NCBI RefSeq assembly: GCF_014207355.1
Contig: NZ_JACHEF010000005.1
Span: forward strand, 482,702 to 546,701
Source: Mesorhizobium sangaii
Lineage (GTDB): Bacteria; Pseudomonadota; Alphaproteobacteria; Rhizobiales; Rhizobiaceae
Direction of reading: 5' to 3'
DNA: 64,000 bases
The first letter of the stretch is position 1. Every line of letters begins with the position of its first letter. Both the position numbers and the translations under genes were made by a program. Positions 25,270-33,844 of the stretch are shown in pieces. The notes below the pieces were generated by a model. That model was given only the letters and a program-made list of their open reading frames with translations. It did not search any database and was not told the origin of the DNA.

Positions 25270-25602
25270 CTAGCAGTCACAGGTCACGGCATTGATGATG
25301 GGACGGCAGAGTTCCGGCGCGCCGTTGCAGCAATCTTCCATCAGAAAGGCCAGGAGGTCCCGAAACCCGGTCATGTCGGCGACGTAGCGCACGATCCGGC
25401 CATCGCGTTCGGGGCGGATCAGCCCGGCATGGGCAAGCACCTTCAGATGCGCCGACATGGTGTTCTGGACCGTATCCAGCCTTGTGGCGATCTCGCCCGC
25501 CGGAATGCCTTCCGGACCGGCGCGGACGAGCAGCCGGAACACATCCAGCCGCGTCTCCTGGCCAAGGGCCGCCAGCGCGTTCAACGTGTCTTTTTTATCC
25601 AT
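25270..25602 (-). CDS. arsR: ArsR family arsenic-responsive repressor
   Basis: The 110-residue protein reads LNALAALGQETRLDVFRLLVRAG, then VQNTMSAHLKVLAHAGLIRPERDG, the ArsR winged helix. The C-terminus has MEDCCNGAPELC and CDC, five cysteines able to bind As(III). It is the first gene of the arsR-aqpS-arsC operon, and a palindrome overlaps its upstream edge. Binding of arsenite should release it from that operator. Confidence 0.92.
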   Translation of the reverse strand: MDKKDTLNALAALGQETRLDVFRLLVRAGPEGIPAGEIATRLDTVQNTMSAHLKVLAHAGLIRPERDGRIVRYVADMTGFRDLLAFLMEDCCNGAPELCRPIINAVTCDC

Positions 25603-25630
25603 ATATCCGAATCCTTGGATTCATGGATAT
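25603..25630. promoter_or_regulatory. Operator palindrome of the arsR-aqpS-arsC operon
   Basis: Directly upstream of the arsR ATG, the arms ATATCCGAATCC and GGATTCATGGATAT form a long inverted repeat with a perfect GAATCC-TT-GGATTC core and a two-base bulge. The position would let ArsR block transcription initiation or early elongation. Confidence 0.65.
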
Positions 25631-25714
25631 CGACTTACCCGCGACCTGTAAAGTCTGATCTCGGACGGCTGCAGGCAGGTCTTCACCGCAGACGCAATCC
25701 GCCCTCGCCAGCTG

Positions 25715-26413
25715 TCAGGTGACGGCCAGCACCTTGCCCGTATCGTGCTCGCGCACGAAATCCACGCGGGCGCCGTCCCAGTGATAGCTGTAATGCCGGC
25801 CCTGGACCGGAATGGTGATGGCGTCGGGCCAGAAGATGCCGATGCAGCCGCCGCCCGGCATGCGCACGCTGTTCCACACCAGCCCGTCGCTGCCGGTCGC
25901 CCGCAGCGCCCGCCCCTCCGCTTGCGAGGCGGTGTAGTCGTCCGGATCGAGCACGCCGGGCACCGCGTTCACGTCGTCGAGGTCGCGGTCGACGCTGCCG
26001 ATCAGCACGCGGAAATCCGCCGTCCAGCCCGGATCCTCGTTGGTGGCGCGCATGAATTTCTGGTGGTGGTGAATGGTCTCGGCGAGCGCCACCTCTTCGC
26101 TGTCGCCGGCATAGTAGATCCCGTAGCTGCCATCCGAGAACCGACCGGGACGCAGGGTCGAACAATGCACGAAGGGCGCCATCACGAAGCTGGCGCCAGG
26201 GCCGGAGACCCGCCTTGTGGCCGCCACCTTGCCAAGGTCGCCGATCTCGAGCCTGATGCGCGGGTTGGTCTTCGCCTCGACCGCGGCCAGCGCCTCCCAG
26301 TCACGCGGGTCGGCAATGTCCTCGAAGAGGTCGATTGGCGGATGGATGGAGCGGATGATGCGGAAGGTCTGATGCCAGTGGACGCGGCGCCGGACCGCGA
26401 GCCCACTCACCAT
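25715..26413 (-). CDS. RES family NAD+ phosphorylase toxin
   Basis: The 232-residue protein starts at the ATG at 26413, inside the antitoxin stop. The three residues that name the RES domain are visible: Arg in HWHQTFRIIRS, Glu in SYGIYYAGDSEEVALAETIH, and Ser in DGLVWNSVRMPGGGC. RES toxins degrade cellular NAD+ by phosphorolysis and stop growth until the antitoxin is restored. It is the second gene of a two-gene operon with an Xre/MbcA-type antitoxin. At this length it is complete. Confidence 0.85.
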   Translation of the reverse strand: MVSGLAVRRRVHWHQTFRIIRSIHPPIDLFEDIADPRDWEALAAVEAKTNPRIRLEIGDLGKVAATRRVSGPGASFVMAPFVHCSTLRPGRFSDGSYGIYYAGDSEEVALAETIHHHQKFMRATNEDPGWTADFRVLIGSVDRDLDDVNAVPGVLDPDDYTASQAEGRALRATGSDGLVWNSVRMPGGGCIGIFWPDAITIPVQGRHYSYHWDGARVDFVREHDTGKVLAVT

Positions 26414-26817
26414 GCACCACGCTCCGCATCGAGCCATTCGCGCATCGCGGCAAGGTCGGAGATTTCGCCGCGCAGCATCAGGTCGAGCGCCGACTGGCCG
26501 CCGAAAGCGGCATTGGGCTTGCGGATCCAGGCATAGCCGCGCGCAGGCTCCGTAAAGAGATAGCGCAGGCCTTTGTGGATGCCCATCAGGTGCGCCATGC
26601 GGGTGCGCAGGTCGCGGTCGATCCTGCCGACGCCGCCTTCCTTCCAGCGCGCCCAGGTGCGCGCCGACATGCCGCCGAGCAGGATGCAGGTCTCCAGGTC
26701 GGTGAGGCCCCACGCCTTGAACAGGTTGACGGTGGTGCGCGCCAGCGCGCCCGCCTCTTCATCCGAAATGGCGCTTCCAACCGTGGCCGGCGTGTTGACT
26801 ATGGGCTGAAGCTGCAT
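26407..26817 (-). CDS. Xre/MbcA/ParS-type antitoxin
   Basis: From the ATG at 26817, preceded by GAGGAC, the product has 136 residues. The middle (TTVNLFKAWGLTDLETCILLGGMSARTWARWK) is an Xre-type helix-turn-helix, followed by the DUF2384-type tail (HLMGIHKGLRYLF, LMLRGEISDLAAMREWLDAERGAW) that covers the RES active site. It overlaps the toxin start. It probably represses the operon through the palindrome upstream. Confidence 0.85.
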   Translation of the reverse strand: MQLQPIVNTPATVGSAISDEEAGALARTTVNLFKAWGLTDLETCILLGGMSARTWARWKEGGVGRIDRDLRTRMAHLMGIHKGLRYLFTEPARGYAWIRKPNAAFGGQSALDLMLRGEISDLAAMREWLDAERGAW

Positions 26818-26833
26818 TTTTGCGTCCTCGCTA

Positions 26834-26869
26834 TTGGCAGATATATAGCACGCATTTGCCAATTGGCAA
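26834..26869 (-). promoter_or_regulatory. Promoter and operator of the RES toxin-antitoxin operon
   Basis: A perfect 14-base palindrome TTGCCAATTGGCAA lies at 26856-26869. On the minus strand its first half serves as a -35 (TTGCCA), followed after 16 bases by TATATA as -10. A third half-site (CTGCCAAT) follows downstream around 26834-26841. Antitoxin bound here would cover the promoter, the usual toxin-antitoxin autoregulation. Confidence 0.6.
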
Positions 26870-26986
26870 GAAACAGATCCAACGCGAGGATCGGACGCCT
26901 ACCGTCAATCCCCATCCAACCAGCCGGACCGCGCCCTCAATTGCAGGACCGGCCGGCATTGCCGCCGGCCCGGAACTGCGTCGTGC

Positions 26987-28420
26987 CTATTCCGCCGCCT
27001 CGTAGCCGGCGATGCCCTTGATCTCGAGGAAATCCTCGAGCCCGTATTCGGCATACTCGCGGCCGTTGCCCGACTGCTTGTAGCCGCCGAACGGCAGGCC
27101 GGCGTCCCAGGTCGGATAGTTGATGTAGACATTGCCGGTGCGCATGCGTGCCGCCACTTCGCGCGCCTTCTGCATGTCCTTGGCCTGGATGTAGGAGGCA
27201 AGGCCGTAGACCGTATCGTTGGCGGTTTCGATCACCTCCTCGACGCTGTCATAGGGCATGATCGCCAGCACCGGTCCGAAGACCTCCTCGCGCGCGATCC
27301 GCATGTCGTGGGTGACGTCGGCGAACACGGTCGGCCGGACATAATAGCCGCGGTTGAGTTCGGCCGGACGGCCGGGGCCACCGGCGACCAGCGTGGCACC
27401 TTCTTCGATGCCGCTCTGGATCAGCTCCTGGATCTTGTCGAACTGGACCTGGCTGACGACCGGGCCAAGCTTGGTGCCGGCCGCGTCGGCCGGGCCGACG
27501 GTGAACTTTTCAGCCGCGGCCTTGGCATAGCCGGCGGCCTCGTCGTGGCGGTCGCGCGGCACGAACATGCGCGTCGGCGCGTTGCAGGACTGGCCGCTGT
27601 TGCCGAAGCAGCCGGCGACGCCCTTGGTGACGGCCTTCGCAAGATCGACATCCCCAAACAGGATGTTGGCTGACTTGCCGCCGAGTTCCTGATGCACGCG
27701 CTTGACTGTATCGGCGGCGGCCTTGGCCACCAGGATGCCGGCGCGGGTCGAACCGGTGAACGACATCATGTCGATGTCGGGGTGGCTGGACAGCGCCTGG
27801 CCGACGCCCGGTCCGTCGCCATTGACGAGGTTGAAGACGCCCTTCGGCACCCCGGCCTCGTCCAGGATTTCGGCGAAGATGATGCCGTCGAGCGGCGCGA
27901 TTTCGGACGGCTTCAGGACCATGGTGCAGCCGGCGGCAAGGGCGGGACCGACCTTGCAGGTGATCTGGTTGAGCGGCCAGTTCCACGGCGTGATCAGGCC
28001 GACGACGCCGATCGGCTCCTTGACCACCAGCGAGTTGCCCTTGACATGGCGGAACTCGAAGCTCTTCAGCACGTCGGCCATCTTCTGCAGATGCGCGAGG
28101 CCGACGCCGACCTGGCTGTCGAGCGCGAACTGGCGCGGCGCGCCCATTTCGCGCGACACGGCGAGCGCCAGATCGGCGCTGCGTTTCTTGTAGACCTCGA
28201 TGATGCGGTTCAACAGTTCGAGCCGCTCGCCGACCTCGGTGAAGCCAAATGTGTTGAAGGCGCGCTTGGCGGCGGCCACCGCCTTGTCGACATCGGCCTT
28301 GGAACCGAGCGAGATCTGCGCGAAGGCATCCTCGTTCGATGGGTCGATGACGTCGAATGTATTGGGCACAACAGGATCGACCCACGCGCCATCGATATAG
28401 AACTGCAGATTGTGTGACAT
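26987..28420 (-). CDS. Aldehyde dehydrogenase family protein
   Basis: The 477-residue protein starts at the ATG at 28420. It shows the complete ALDH set: the cofactor segment ITPWNWPLNQITCKVGPALAAG, FTGSTRAG, the general base Glu in HQELGGKSANI, and the catalytic Cys in FGNSGQSCNAPTRM. The C-terminus PFGGYKQSGNGREYAEYGL is typical. It oxidises an aldehyde to an acid with NAD(P)+. Substrate is open. It lies downstream of the cupin-AKR-SDR genes on the same strand but after a 318-base gap. Confidence 0.92.
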   Translation of the reverse strand: MSHNLQFYIDGAWVDPVVPNTFDVIDPSNEDAFAQISLGSKADVDKAVAAAKRAFNTFGFTEVGERLELLNRIIEVYKKRSADLALAVSREMGAPRQFALDSQVGVGLAHLQKMADVLKSFEFRHVKGNSLVVKEPIGVVGLITPWNWPLNQITCKVGPALAAGCTMVLKPSEIAPLDGIIFAEILDEAGVPKGVFNLVNGDGPGVGQALSSHPDIDMMSFTGSTRAGILVAKAAADTVKRVHQELGGKSANILFGDVDLAKAVTKGVAGCFGNSGQSCNAPTRMFVPRDRHDEAAGYAKAAAEKFTVGPADAAGTKLGPVVSQVQFDKIQELIQSGIEEGATLVAGGPGRPAELNRGYYVRPTVFADVTHDMRIAREEVFGPVLAIMPYDSVEEVIETANDTVYGLASYIQAKDMQKAREVAARMRTGNVYINYPTWDAGLPFGGYKQSGNGREYAEYGLEDFLEIKGIAGYEAAE

Positions 28421-28738
28421 GGTTTTCTCCTTGGGGTGCGCCGCATGGCTTTGCCGGCCGTCATATGTGGCTGGAGATAACGATGCACAAACGCCGCTGT
28501 CAAACGCAAGAGCCAAGTGATTGAGCCAGCGTGTGCAATTTGCCTTCGTCGTCCTGGGGCGAAGTCGTTCACCTATGGGAAGCCGTGAAAACCTGCCGTC
28601 GAGTTCCTTCGCGCCCCCCCTCTGTCCTGCCGGACATCTCTCCCACAAGGAGGGAGATTGGCAGTTCGGACGCCGTCTCTTTTCCCTGCAACGTCGAAGA
28701 TTGACGAAAGCCGCAGTCGTCCGCGCTCTTCGCCCCGG
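28421..28738. other. Gene-free stretch with a palindromic repeat fragment
   Basis: Between the SDR stop and the ALDH start. The part at about 28604-28665 (CCCCCCTCTGTCCTGCCGGA, then CTCTCCCACAAGGAGGGAGA) resembles half of the GC-rich palindromic repeats found elsewhere here. The rest holds the ALDH leader; no convincing coding frame or clear promoter was seen. Confidence 0.5.
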
Positions 28739-29479
28739 TCAATATTCCTGGGCAGTCGGTCGGAACAGGATCTCGTTGATGTCGACCTCGTCCGGCTGGC
28801 TCATGGCGAACACCACGGTCCTGGCGAAGGAATCGGCAGGGATGGCCACCCGGTCGTAGAGCGCGCGCACACCTTCGGCGACATCGGGCTCGGTGACGCT
28901 GTCGGGCAATTCGGTCGCCACCGCGCCGGGCGAGATGATGGTGGTTCGGATGTTGTAGGGTTTTACCTCCTGGCGCAGGCCCTCCGAGATGATACGCACG
29001 GCGTGCTTGGTGGCGGCATAGACGGCGCCGCCCGGCCCCACCTTGTGGCCGGCGACCGACGAGACGTTGATGATATGGCCGCTCTTCTGCGTCTTCATGT
29101 GCGGCAGCACTGCGGCAATGCCGTAGAGCACGCCCTTGATGTTGACGTCGATCATCCGGTCCCAGTCCTCGACCTTGCCGCGCTCCAGCGGCGAGTGCGG
29201 CATCAGGCCGGCATTGTTGATGATGACGTCGACGCGGCCATGGACCTTGACCGCATGATCGACCAGACGCCGGACCTGGGCGACATCGGTCACGTCGGTC
29301 GCCAGGATGGCGTCCAGGCCCAGCGACAGCTCTTCGGCGAGGGCCTGCAGCCGGTCGACGCGCCGCGCGCCCAGCACCAGCTTCGCGCCCTCTTTCGCCA
29401 GAAGCCGTGCGGCCGCCTCCCCCAGCCCGCTGCTGGCGCCGGTGATGACGACGACCTTGTCCTTGATGTTCTCGCTCAT
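28739..29479 (-). CDS. SDR family oxidoreductase
   Basis: The 246-residue classical SDR starts at the ATG at 29479, 17 bases after the aldo/keto reductase stop, so both are probably co-transcribed. Motifs: TGASSGLG, DVTDVAQVRRL, NNAGLM, INVSSVAG (catalytic Ser) and YAATK. It closes with VDINEILFRPTAQEY, as in the YdfG/sepiapterin-like group that reduces a range of carbonyls with NADPH. Substrate unknown. Confidence 0.9.
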   Translation of the reverse strand: MSENIKDKVVVITGASSGLGEAAARLLAKEGAKLVLGARRVDRLQALAEELSLGLDAILATDVTDVAQVRRLVDHAVKVHGRVDVIINNAGLMPHSPLERGKVEDWDRMIDVNIKGVLYGIAAVLPHMKTQKSGHIINVSSVAGHKVGPGGAVYAATKHAVRIISEGLRQEVKPYNIRTTIISPGAVATELPDSVTEPDVAEGVRALYDRVAIPADSFARTVVFAMSQPDEVDINEILFRPTAQEY

Positions 29480-29496
29480 GGGATTTTCCTTCCGCT

Positions 29497-30486
29497 TCAG
29501 CGATCGATCCTCGCCGCTTGTTGCGGCGAGTAACGCTCTCCCTGCACGGCAATCGCCGAGACCGCGCTCTCGATACCGCGAAGATCGTCCACCGTCAGCG
29601 CAACGGCAGCCGATCCGATGTTCTCCTCTAGGCGATTGAGCTTCGTGGTGCCGGGGATCGGAACAATCCACGGCTTGCGAGCCAGCAACCAGGCGAGCGC
29701 GACCTGTGCGGGGGTCACCTTCTTCCCGGCTGCGATCGCGACGATTGCATCGACCAGCGCCTGATTCGCCTTCCGGGCCTCTTCTGCAAAACGCGGAACG
29801 GTGTTGCGGAAGTCGCTGTTGTCGAACGTCGTGCTGGCGTCGATGGCGCCGGTGAGGAAGCCCTTGCCAAGCGGGCTGAAGGGCACGAAGCCGATCCCCA
29901 GTTCTTCGAGGACCGGCAGGATCGCCTCCTCGGGTTCACGCCACCACAGCGAGTATTCGCTTTGCAGTGCGGCGACTGGCTGCACCGCATGCGCGCGACG
30001 GATGGCGCGCACGCCCGCTTCTGAGAGGCCGAAATGCTTCACCTTGCCTTGGCTGATCAATTCCTTCACCGCGCCCGCCACCTCTTCGATAGGCACGACC
30101 GGATCGACGCGGTGCTGGTAGAGGAGGTCGATGTGGTCGGTCCTCAGCCGCTTCAGCGAGGCCTCGACGACCTCGCGAATATGCTCCGGCCGGCTGTCCA
30201 TGCCGTCGTGTCCGGCTGTACCGGCGATGTCGATGCCGAACTTGGTGGCAATCACCACCTTGTCGCGGATCGGCTGCAGCGCCTCACCGACGACCTCCTC
30301 GTTCTTGAACGGACCATAGACCTCCGCAGTGTCGAAGAACGTAACGCCGCGCTCGAACGCGGAGCGGATCAGGCGGACAGCATCCGACGTCTCCATCGGT
30401 GCCCCGTAGGATTGACTCATCCCCATGCAGCCCAGCCCGATGGCCGAGACTTCGAGACCGCTTTTTCCAAGTGTGCGCTTTTGCAT
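29497..30486 (-). CDS. Aldo/keto reductase
   Basis: The 329-residue (beta/alpha)8 barrel enzyme starts MQKRTLGKSGLEVSAIGLGCMGMS. The catalytic set is visible: Asp and Tyr in FFDTAEVYGPF, Lys in VVIATKFGID, His in LLYQHRVDP. The end (VPIPGTTKLNRLEENIGSAAV) is the NADPH site of the Tas/YhdN-like group. It reduces aldehydes or ketones. It lies between the cupin and SDR genes in what looks like one operon, opposite to a LysR gene. Confidence 0.92.
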   Translation of the reverse strand: MQKRTLGKSGLEVSAIGLGCMGMSQSYGAPMETSDAVRLIRSAFERGVTFFDTAEVYGPFKNEEVVGEALQPIRDKVVIATKFGIDIAGTAGHDGMDSRPEHIREVVEASLKRLRTDHIDLLYQHRVDPVVPIEEVAGAVKELISQGKVKHFGLSEAGVRAIRRAHAVQPVAALQSEYSLWWREPEEAILPVLEELGIGFVPFSPLGKGFLTGAIDASTTFDNSDFRNTVPRFAEEARKANQALVDAIVAIAAGKKVTPAQVALAWLLARKPWIVPIPGTTKLNRLEENIGSAAVALTVDDLRGIESAVSAIAVQGERYSPQQAARIDR

Positions 30487-30502
30487 TGTTGTTCTCCTTT
30501 GT

Positions 30503-30898
30503 TCAGGCCTGGTATTGCGCGTCGGTGACCTTCTCCATCCAGTCGACGGCCTTGCCGTCGAGCGCTTCCTGGACGGCGATGTGGGTCATGGCAGTGGTCG
30601 GGGCCGCGCCATGCCAATGCTTCTCGCCCGGCTCAAAGCGAACCACGTCGCCCGGCCGGATCTCCTCGACCGGGCCGCCCTCGCGCTGCACGCGGCCACA
30701 GCCGGTGGTGACGATCAGCAGCTGGCCGAGCGGATGGGTGTGCCAGGCGGTACGCGCGCCGGGCTCGAAGGTAACGGCGTTGCCGGCCGCGCGCGCCGGC
30801 GCGATGGCTTGAAACAGCGGATCGATGCGGACAGTACCAGTGAACCAGTCGCCGGGGCCTTTGCCGGAAGGCTGCGAGCCGCTTCGCTTGATATCCAA
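30503..30898 (-). CDS. Cupin domain protein
   Basis: The TTG at 30898 is preferred as start: AAGGGA lies eight bases ahead, and the product begins LDIKRSGSQPSGKGPGDWFTG, the common N-terminus of this group. A GTG at 30931 would add 11 residues. The 131-residue single cupin carries both motifs: RTAWHTHPLGQLLIV and PGDVVRFEPGEKHWHG, with three His as metal ligands. Relatives include carboxymuconolactone-decarboxylase-associated cupins and mandelonitrile-lyase-like enzymes. First gene of the cupin-AKR-SDR operon, divergent from LysR. Confidence 0.85.
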   Translation of the reverse strand: MDIKRSGSQPSGKGPGDWFTGTVRIDPLFQAIAPARAAGNAVTFEPGARTAWHTHPLGQLLIVTTGCGRVQREGGPVEEIRPGDVVRFEPGEKHWHGAAPTTAMTHIAVQEALDGKAVDWMEKVTDAQYQA

Positions 30899-31052
30899 GG
30901 TTTTATCCCTTCTCGACGCGGGGCCAGACACGACCGCCGGCCTCAGAGCCGCCGCCTTTGGGCCGCCCGATTACGATGATGCTTATTTAGGGCCTGCGAT
31001 TGGTCGCGATTAGCTGCTATATCCGGCATGTACTTATGAGAAAGGCTCATGA

Positions 31053-31946
31053 ATGCCGCGCGACAATCTGAATGAGCTGACCGCCTTCCTCGCCGTCGCA
31101 CGCGAACAGAGCTTCACCCGCGCAGCGGCCAAGCTCGGCGTCTCGCAATCGGCGCTCAGCCATACATTGCGGGCGCTGGAGGAGCGGCTGGGCGTGCGGC
31201 TTCTGACCCGCACCACCCGCAGCGTCTCGCCGACCGAGGCCGGCGAGCGCCTGGCTCGAAGCATTGGACCGAGGCTCGACGAGATCGAGTTGGAACTCGC
31301 CGCCTTGAGCGCATTGCGCGAAAAACCCGCCGGCACCATCCGCATCACCGCCGGCGAGCACGCCGCTGATGCAGTCCTGTGGCCGGCGATCGCCAGGCTG
31401 CTGCCCGACTATCCCGACATCAGGATCGAGATCATCGTCGATTACGGCCTGACCGACATCGTCGCCGAGCGCTACGACGCCGGCGTGCGGCTTGGCGAAC
31501 AGGTGGCGCGCGACATGATCGCGGTGCGCATCGGCCCCGACATGCGCATGGCGGTGGTCGGCGCTCCGGCCTACTTCGCCGCCCGGCCAAAGCCGCGCGC
31601 GCCGCAGGACCTAACCACCCACAATTGCATTAATCTGCGGCTACCGACCTATGGCGGGCTCTATGCCTGGGAATTCGAGAAGGCGGGACGCGAATTGAAG
31701 GTGCGGGTCGAGGGCCAGTTGGTGTTCAATACGGCGGCGCTGCGGTTGAATGCCGTGCTTGCCGGCTTGGGTCTCGCCTACCTGCCCGAGGACCAGGTGC
31801 ACGCGCACCTTGGCGACGGCCGGCTCGTGCGGGTGCTCGCCGACTGGTGCCCGCCCTTCCCCGGCTACCACCTCTATTACCCCAGCCGGCGGCAGGCGAC
31901 GCCCGCCTTCTCGCTGCTGGTCGACGTCTTGCGCTACCGCGGCTAG
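31053..31946 (+). CDS. LysR family transcriptional regulator
   Basis: The 297-residue protein has the LysR HTH (LNELTAFLAVAREQSFTRAAAKLGVSQSALSHTLRALEERLG) and an effector domain ending LPEDQVHAHLGDGRLVRVL, typical of regulators of quinone- or aldehyde-detoxifying reductases. It is divergent from the cupin-AKR-SDR operon with 154 bases between starts, so that operon is its likely target. GAAAGG precedes the ATG. Confidence 0.9.
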   Translation: MPRDNLNELTAFLAVAREQSFTRAAAKLGVSQSALSHTLRALEERLGVRLLTRTTRSVSPTEAGERLARSIGPRLDEIELELAALSALREKPAGTIRITAGEHAADAVLWPAIARLLPDYPDIRIEIIVDYGLTDIVAERYDAGVRLGEQVARDMIAVRIGPDMRMAVVGAPAYFAARPKPRAPQDLTTHNCINLRLPTYGGLYAWEFEKAGRELKVRVEGQLVFNTAALRLNAVLAGLGLAYLPEDQVHAHLGDGRLVRVLADWCPPFPGYHLYYPSRRQATPAFSLLVDVLRYRG

Positions 31947-32053
31947 CTGGAGTTGGCGAAGCAGGGGGTGGAAGACGAGCGGCTGAGCAACGACCGCGGC
32001 ATGTTCCAACCATGTCGCCCAAAGTGCGCCGCGGTTTTGGGTGAAGCGCCCAA

Positions 32054-32665
32054 TCAGGAACCGGCTTCCTCGAAATATTTGGCCTTCAGCCATGTGTTCG
32101 ACGGTCCGCTCCTGTAGCGGCTGTCGGTGCGCTTCGAGATAATGATCTCGACCTTGTCGATGGCGCGGAAGATCGCCAGCGCATTGCCCTCGAAATGCTC
32201 GCTGTACTGGATCTTGCCGAGGCCGTGCTCAACCAGTTGCCACAGCGCCTGCTTGCGCCGCAGCAGGGGCAAGGAGGTTAGATTGCGCCCGTCGAGATGG
32301 AGGATGTCGAACGCGACGAACACCAGCCGGCTCGGTTCGTTCCAGATCGCGGCTTCCAGCGCAGGGCAATCGGGAGCGCCCTGCTCGCCCGGCACAATGA
32401 CTTCGCCGTCGATAATAGCCGACCGGCATGGCAGCTCGACAGCCAGCGCGATAGGCCAGTATTTCGTGGTCCAGTCACGACCGTTCTTGCTGTAGAGACG
32501 CACGCCGCCTTTATCGATGATGATCTGCGTTCGGTACCCGTCAAGCTTGACCTCGTGAACCCATCCCTCACCTTCGGGCGGCCGCTCGACCCGAGTCGGG
32601 ATCTGCGGCGGAATGAATTCCAGCCGGCCGCCGCTGACCTTGGCACGCTTACTCAATGACGCCAC
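32054..32665 (-). CDS. ATP-dependent DNA ligase adenylation-domain protein, short form
   Basis: Likely start is the GTG at 32665 (a 62-codon extension upstream looks non-coding), giving about 203 residues. Motif I with the adenylated Lys is VKLDGYRTQ; motif III (VFVAFDILHLDG) and a motif IV/V region (IISKRTDSRYRSGPSNTWLKAK) follow. This is the LigD/LigC-type nucleotidyltransferase domain. The C-terminal OB-fold that bacterial ligases need for full activity is absent: the frame stops 7 residues after WLKAK. The usual EGIVSKR of motif IV is altered to VEIIISKR. It could be a relic of an NHEJ ligase or a stand-alone adenylation module. Confidence 0.65.
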   Translation of the reverse strand: MASLSKRAKVSGGRLEFIPPQIPTRVERPPEGEGWVHEVKLDGYRTQIIIDKGGVRLYSKNGRDWTTKYWPIALAVELPCRSAIIDGEVIVPGEQGAPDCPALEAAIWNEPSRLVFVAFDILHLDGRNLTSLPLLRRKQALWQLVEHGLGKIQYSEHFEGNALAIFRAIDKVEIIISKRTDSRYRSGPSNTWLKAKYFEEAGS

Positions 32666-32927
32666 CTTTGACCGAGCAGCGGCGACTGATCGGCACAGGC
32701 AGCCCGACATCCCCCCAACATGGACGCCTGCCGCCTGTGCCGAGCCCCCGCCGAGCATTGCGAGCATCTGCGCACGGGGCCGGATTGTCGTTAGCTTCGC
32801 ATCCAAATATTTATCCTGGCGTACATATCGCACTCGGTGCGGCGCTCTCACCCCATCACCGACCGACCTATCCTGTCCAGGATTGCTCCGGCCACGCGTT
32901 TCCCTGTCAAATATCGGGTGACCCTGG

Positions 32928-33266
32928 TTAGTCCATCAAAAGCACCAGGGCGGGATGCAGCTTCTTCAGATTCGGCAATGATTTCGATTGCCAGGGTATG
33001 TCGGGCGTTCCACGCACGACGAGCCGAACATCGGGGTGCTTGCGCACCTCGATGGTAAATTTCGCCAGCAGGTTGATGCCGGAAGAGTTGAGAAAGTGAA
33101 GGTCCTTCAGGTTGAGCGTAATGGAAGGGGGATTTGCGGCAAGAACACTGGTCGCCAAGGCCGTGACAGGCGCACCGGCTTCGGAACTTGCAAGCCGCAT
33201 GGCGCCGTCGAAGAAAATTTCACTTCCCTCGATCCACACGCGGTAGTCGTCTGTCTTGATTTCCAT
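32928..33266 (-). CDS. STAS-domain anti-anti-sigma-like protein (slr1659-type)
   Basis: The 112-residue protein has the SpoIIAA-like fold pattern: KTDDYRVWIEGSEIFFDGAM, then ITLNLKDLHFLNSSGINLLAKF, where the Ser-Ser-Gly at about 62-64 corresponds to the phospho-acceptor of anti-anti-sigma proteins. It is the last gene of a five-gene block, 16 bases after a GHKL-type kinase gene and downstream of a PP2C phosphatase gene. In partner switching the kinase phosphorylates and the phosphatase dephosphorylates this Ser. Confidence 0.75.
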   Translation of the reverse strand: MEIKTDDYRVWIEGSEIFFDGAMRLASSEAGAPVTALATSVLAANPPSITLNLKDLHFLNSSGINLLAKFTIEVRKHPDVRLVVRGTPDIPWQSKSLPNLKKLHPALVLLMD

Positions 33267-33282
33267 GGCCTTGCTTCGTCAC

Positions 33283-33843
33283 CTAGTTGTGAGTTTGCGA
33301 GATCGGAATGGAGGCATACGTCTCCAGGCAAATCCGATCGCTTTCGTCGGCGGGGCTGAATATCCAGGCCAGTCGTGCGCCATAGTCGCTCATCAGCGTC
33401 AGCAATCCGAGTCCGGAGCCTGTCACGTCGGGGTTCGCGGCATTCGCTTCGATCCGCTGTATCAGCAGGTCCCTGGGATCCCCAACCGTGATGTCCGCCA
33501 GGAGACTTTGGAACTCGGACGCGTTTTCACCCTCGAGGTCATTCGACACCTTGAGCTTGAAGCACTCCGAATCCATCGACGCCTCGATCACGATTTCACC
33601 GGGCGCGCGAAACTTGACAGCATTTTCGATGAGCTCGTTGGCAAGGTATCCGATGCTGTGCCGCACTTCCCTGTAGTCATTGCGCGACGACTGAAAGCGC
33701 AATGCGAAAAGATCGGCGATGAAATCCGACGTCGTGGCGCAATGACGCCAACTCAAGTCGAGAGGTCCGTCGAACAGCCGCACCCGGCTGACGCTTTCCA
33801 TCATACCGATTGCAAGGTCAGGGGTACCGTACAGCGTGGTCAT
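33283..33843 (-). CDS. GHKL-type ATPase/kinase-like protein (slr1658-type)
   Basis: The 186-residue protein has an HATPase fold pattern: EVRHSIGYLANELIENAVKF with the N-box (Glu, Asn for Mg-ATP), and GSGLGLLTLMSDYGARL as a G-box. Anti-sigma kinases of the SpoIIAB/RsbW kind look alike, but this one belongs to the group paired with STAS-like proteins (slr1658 superfamily). It lies one base after the PP2C gene and 16 bases before the STAS gene; its likely substrate is the Ser of that STAS protein. Confidence 0.75.
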   Translation of the reverse strand: MTTLYGTPDLAIGMMESVSRVRLFDGPLDLSWRHCATTSDFIADLFALRFQSSRNDYREVRHSIGYLANELIENAVKFRAPGEIVIEASMDSECFKLKVSNDLEGENASEFQSLLADITVGDPRDLLIQRIEANAANPDVTGSGLGLLTLMSDYGARLAWIFSPADESDRICLETYASIPISQTHN

Positions 33844-33844
33844 C

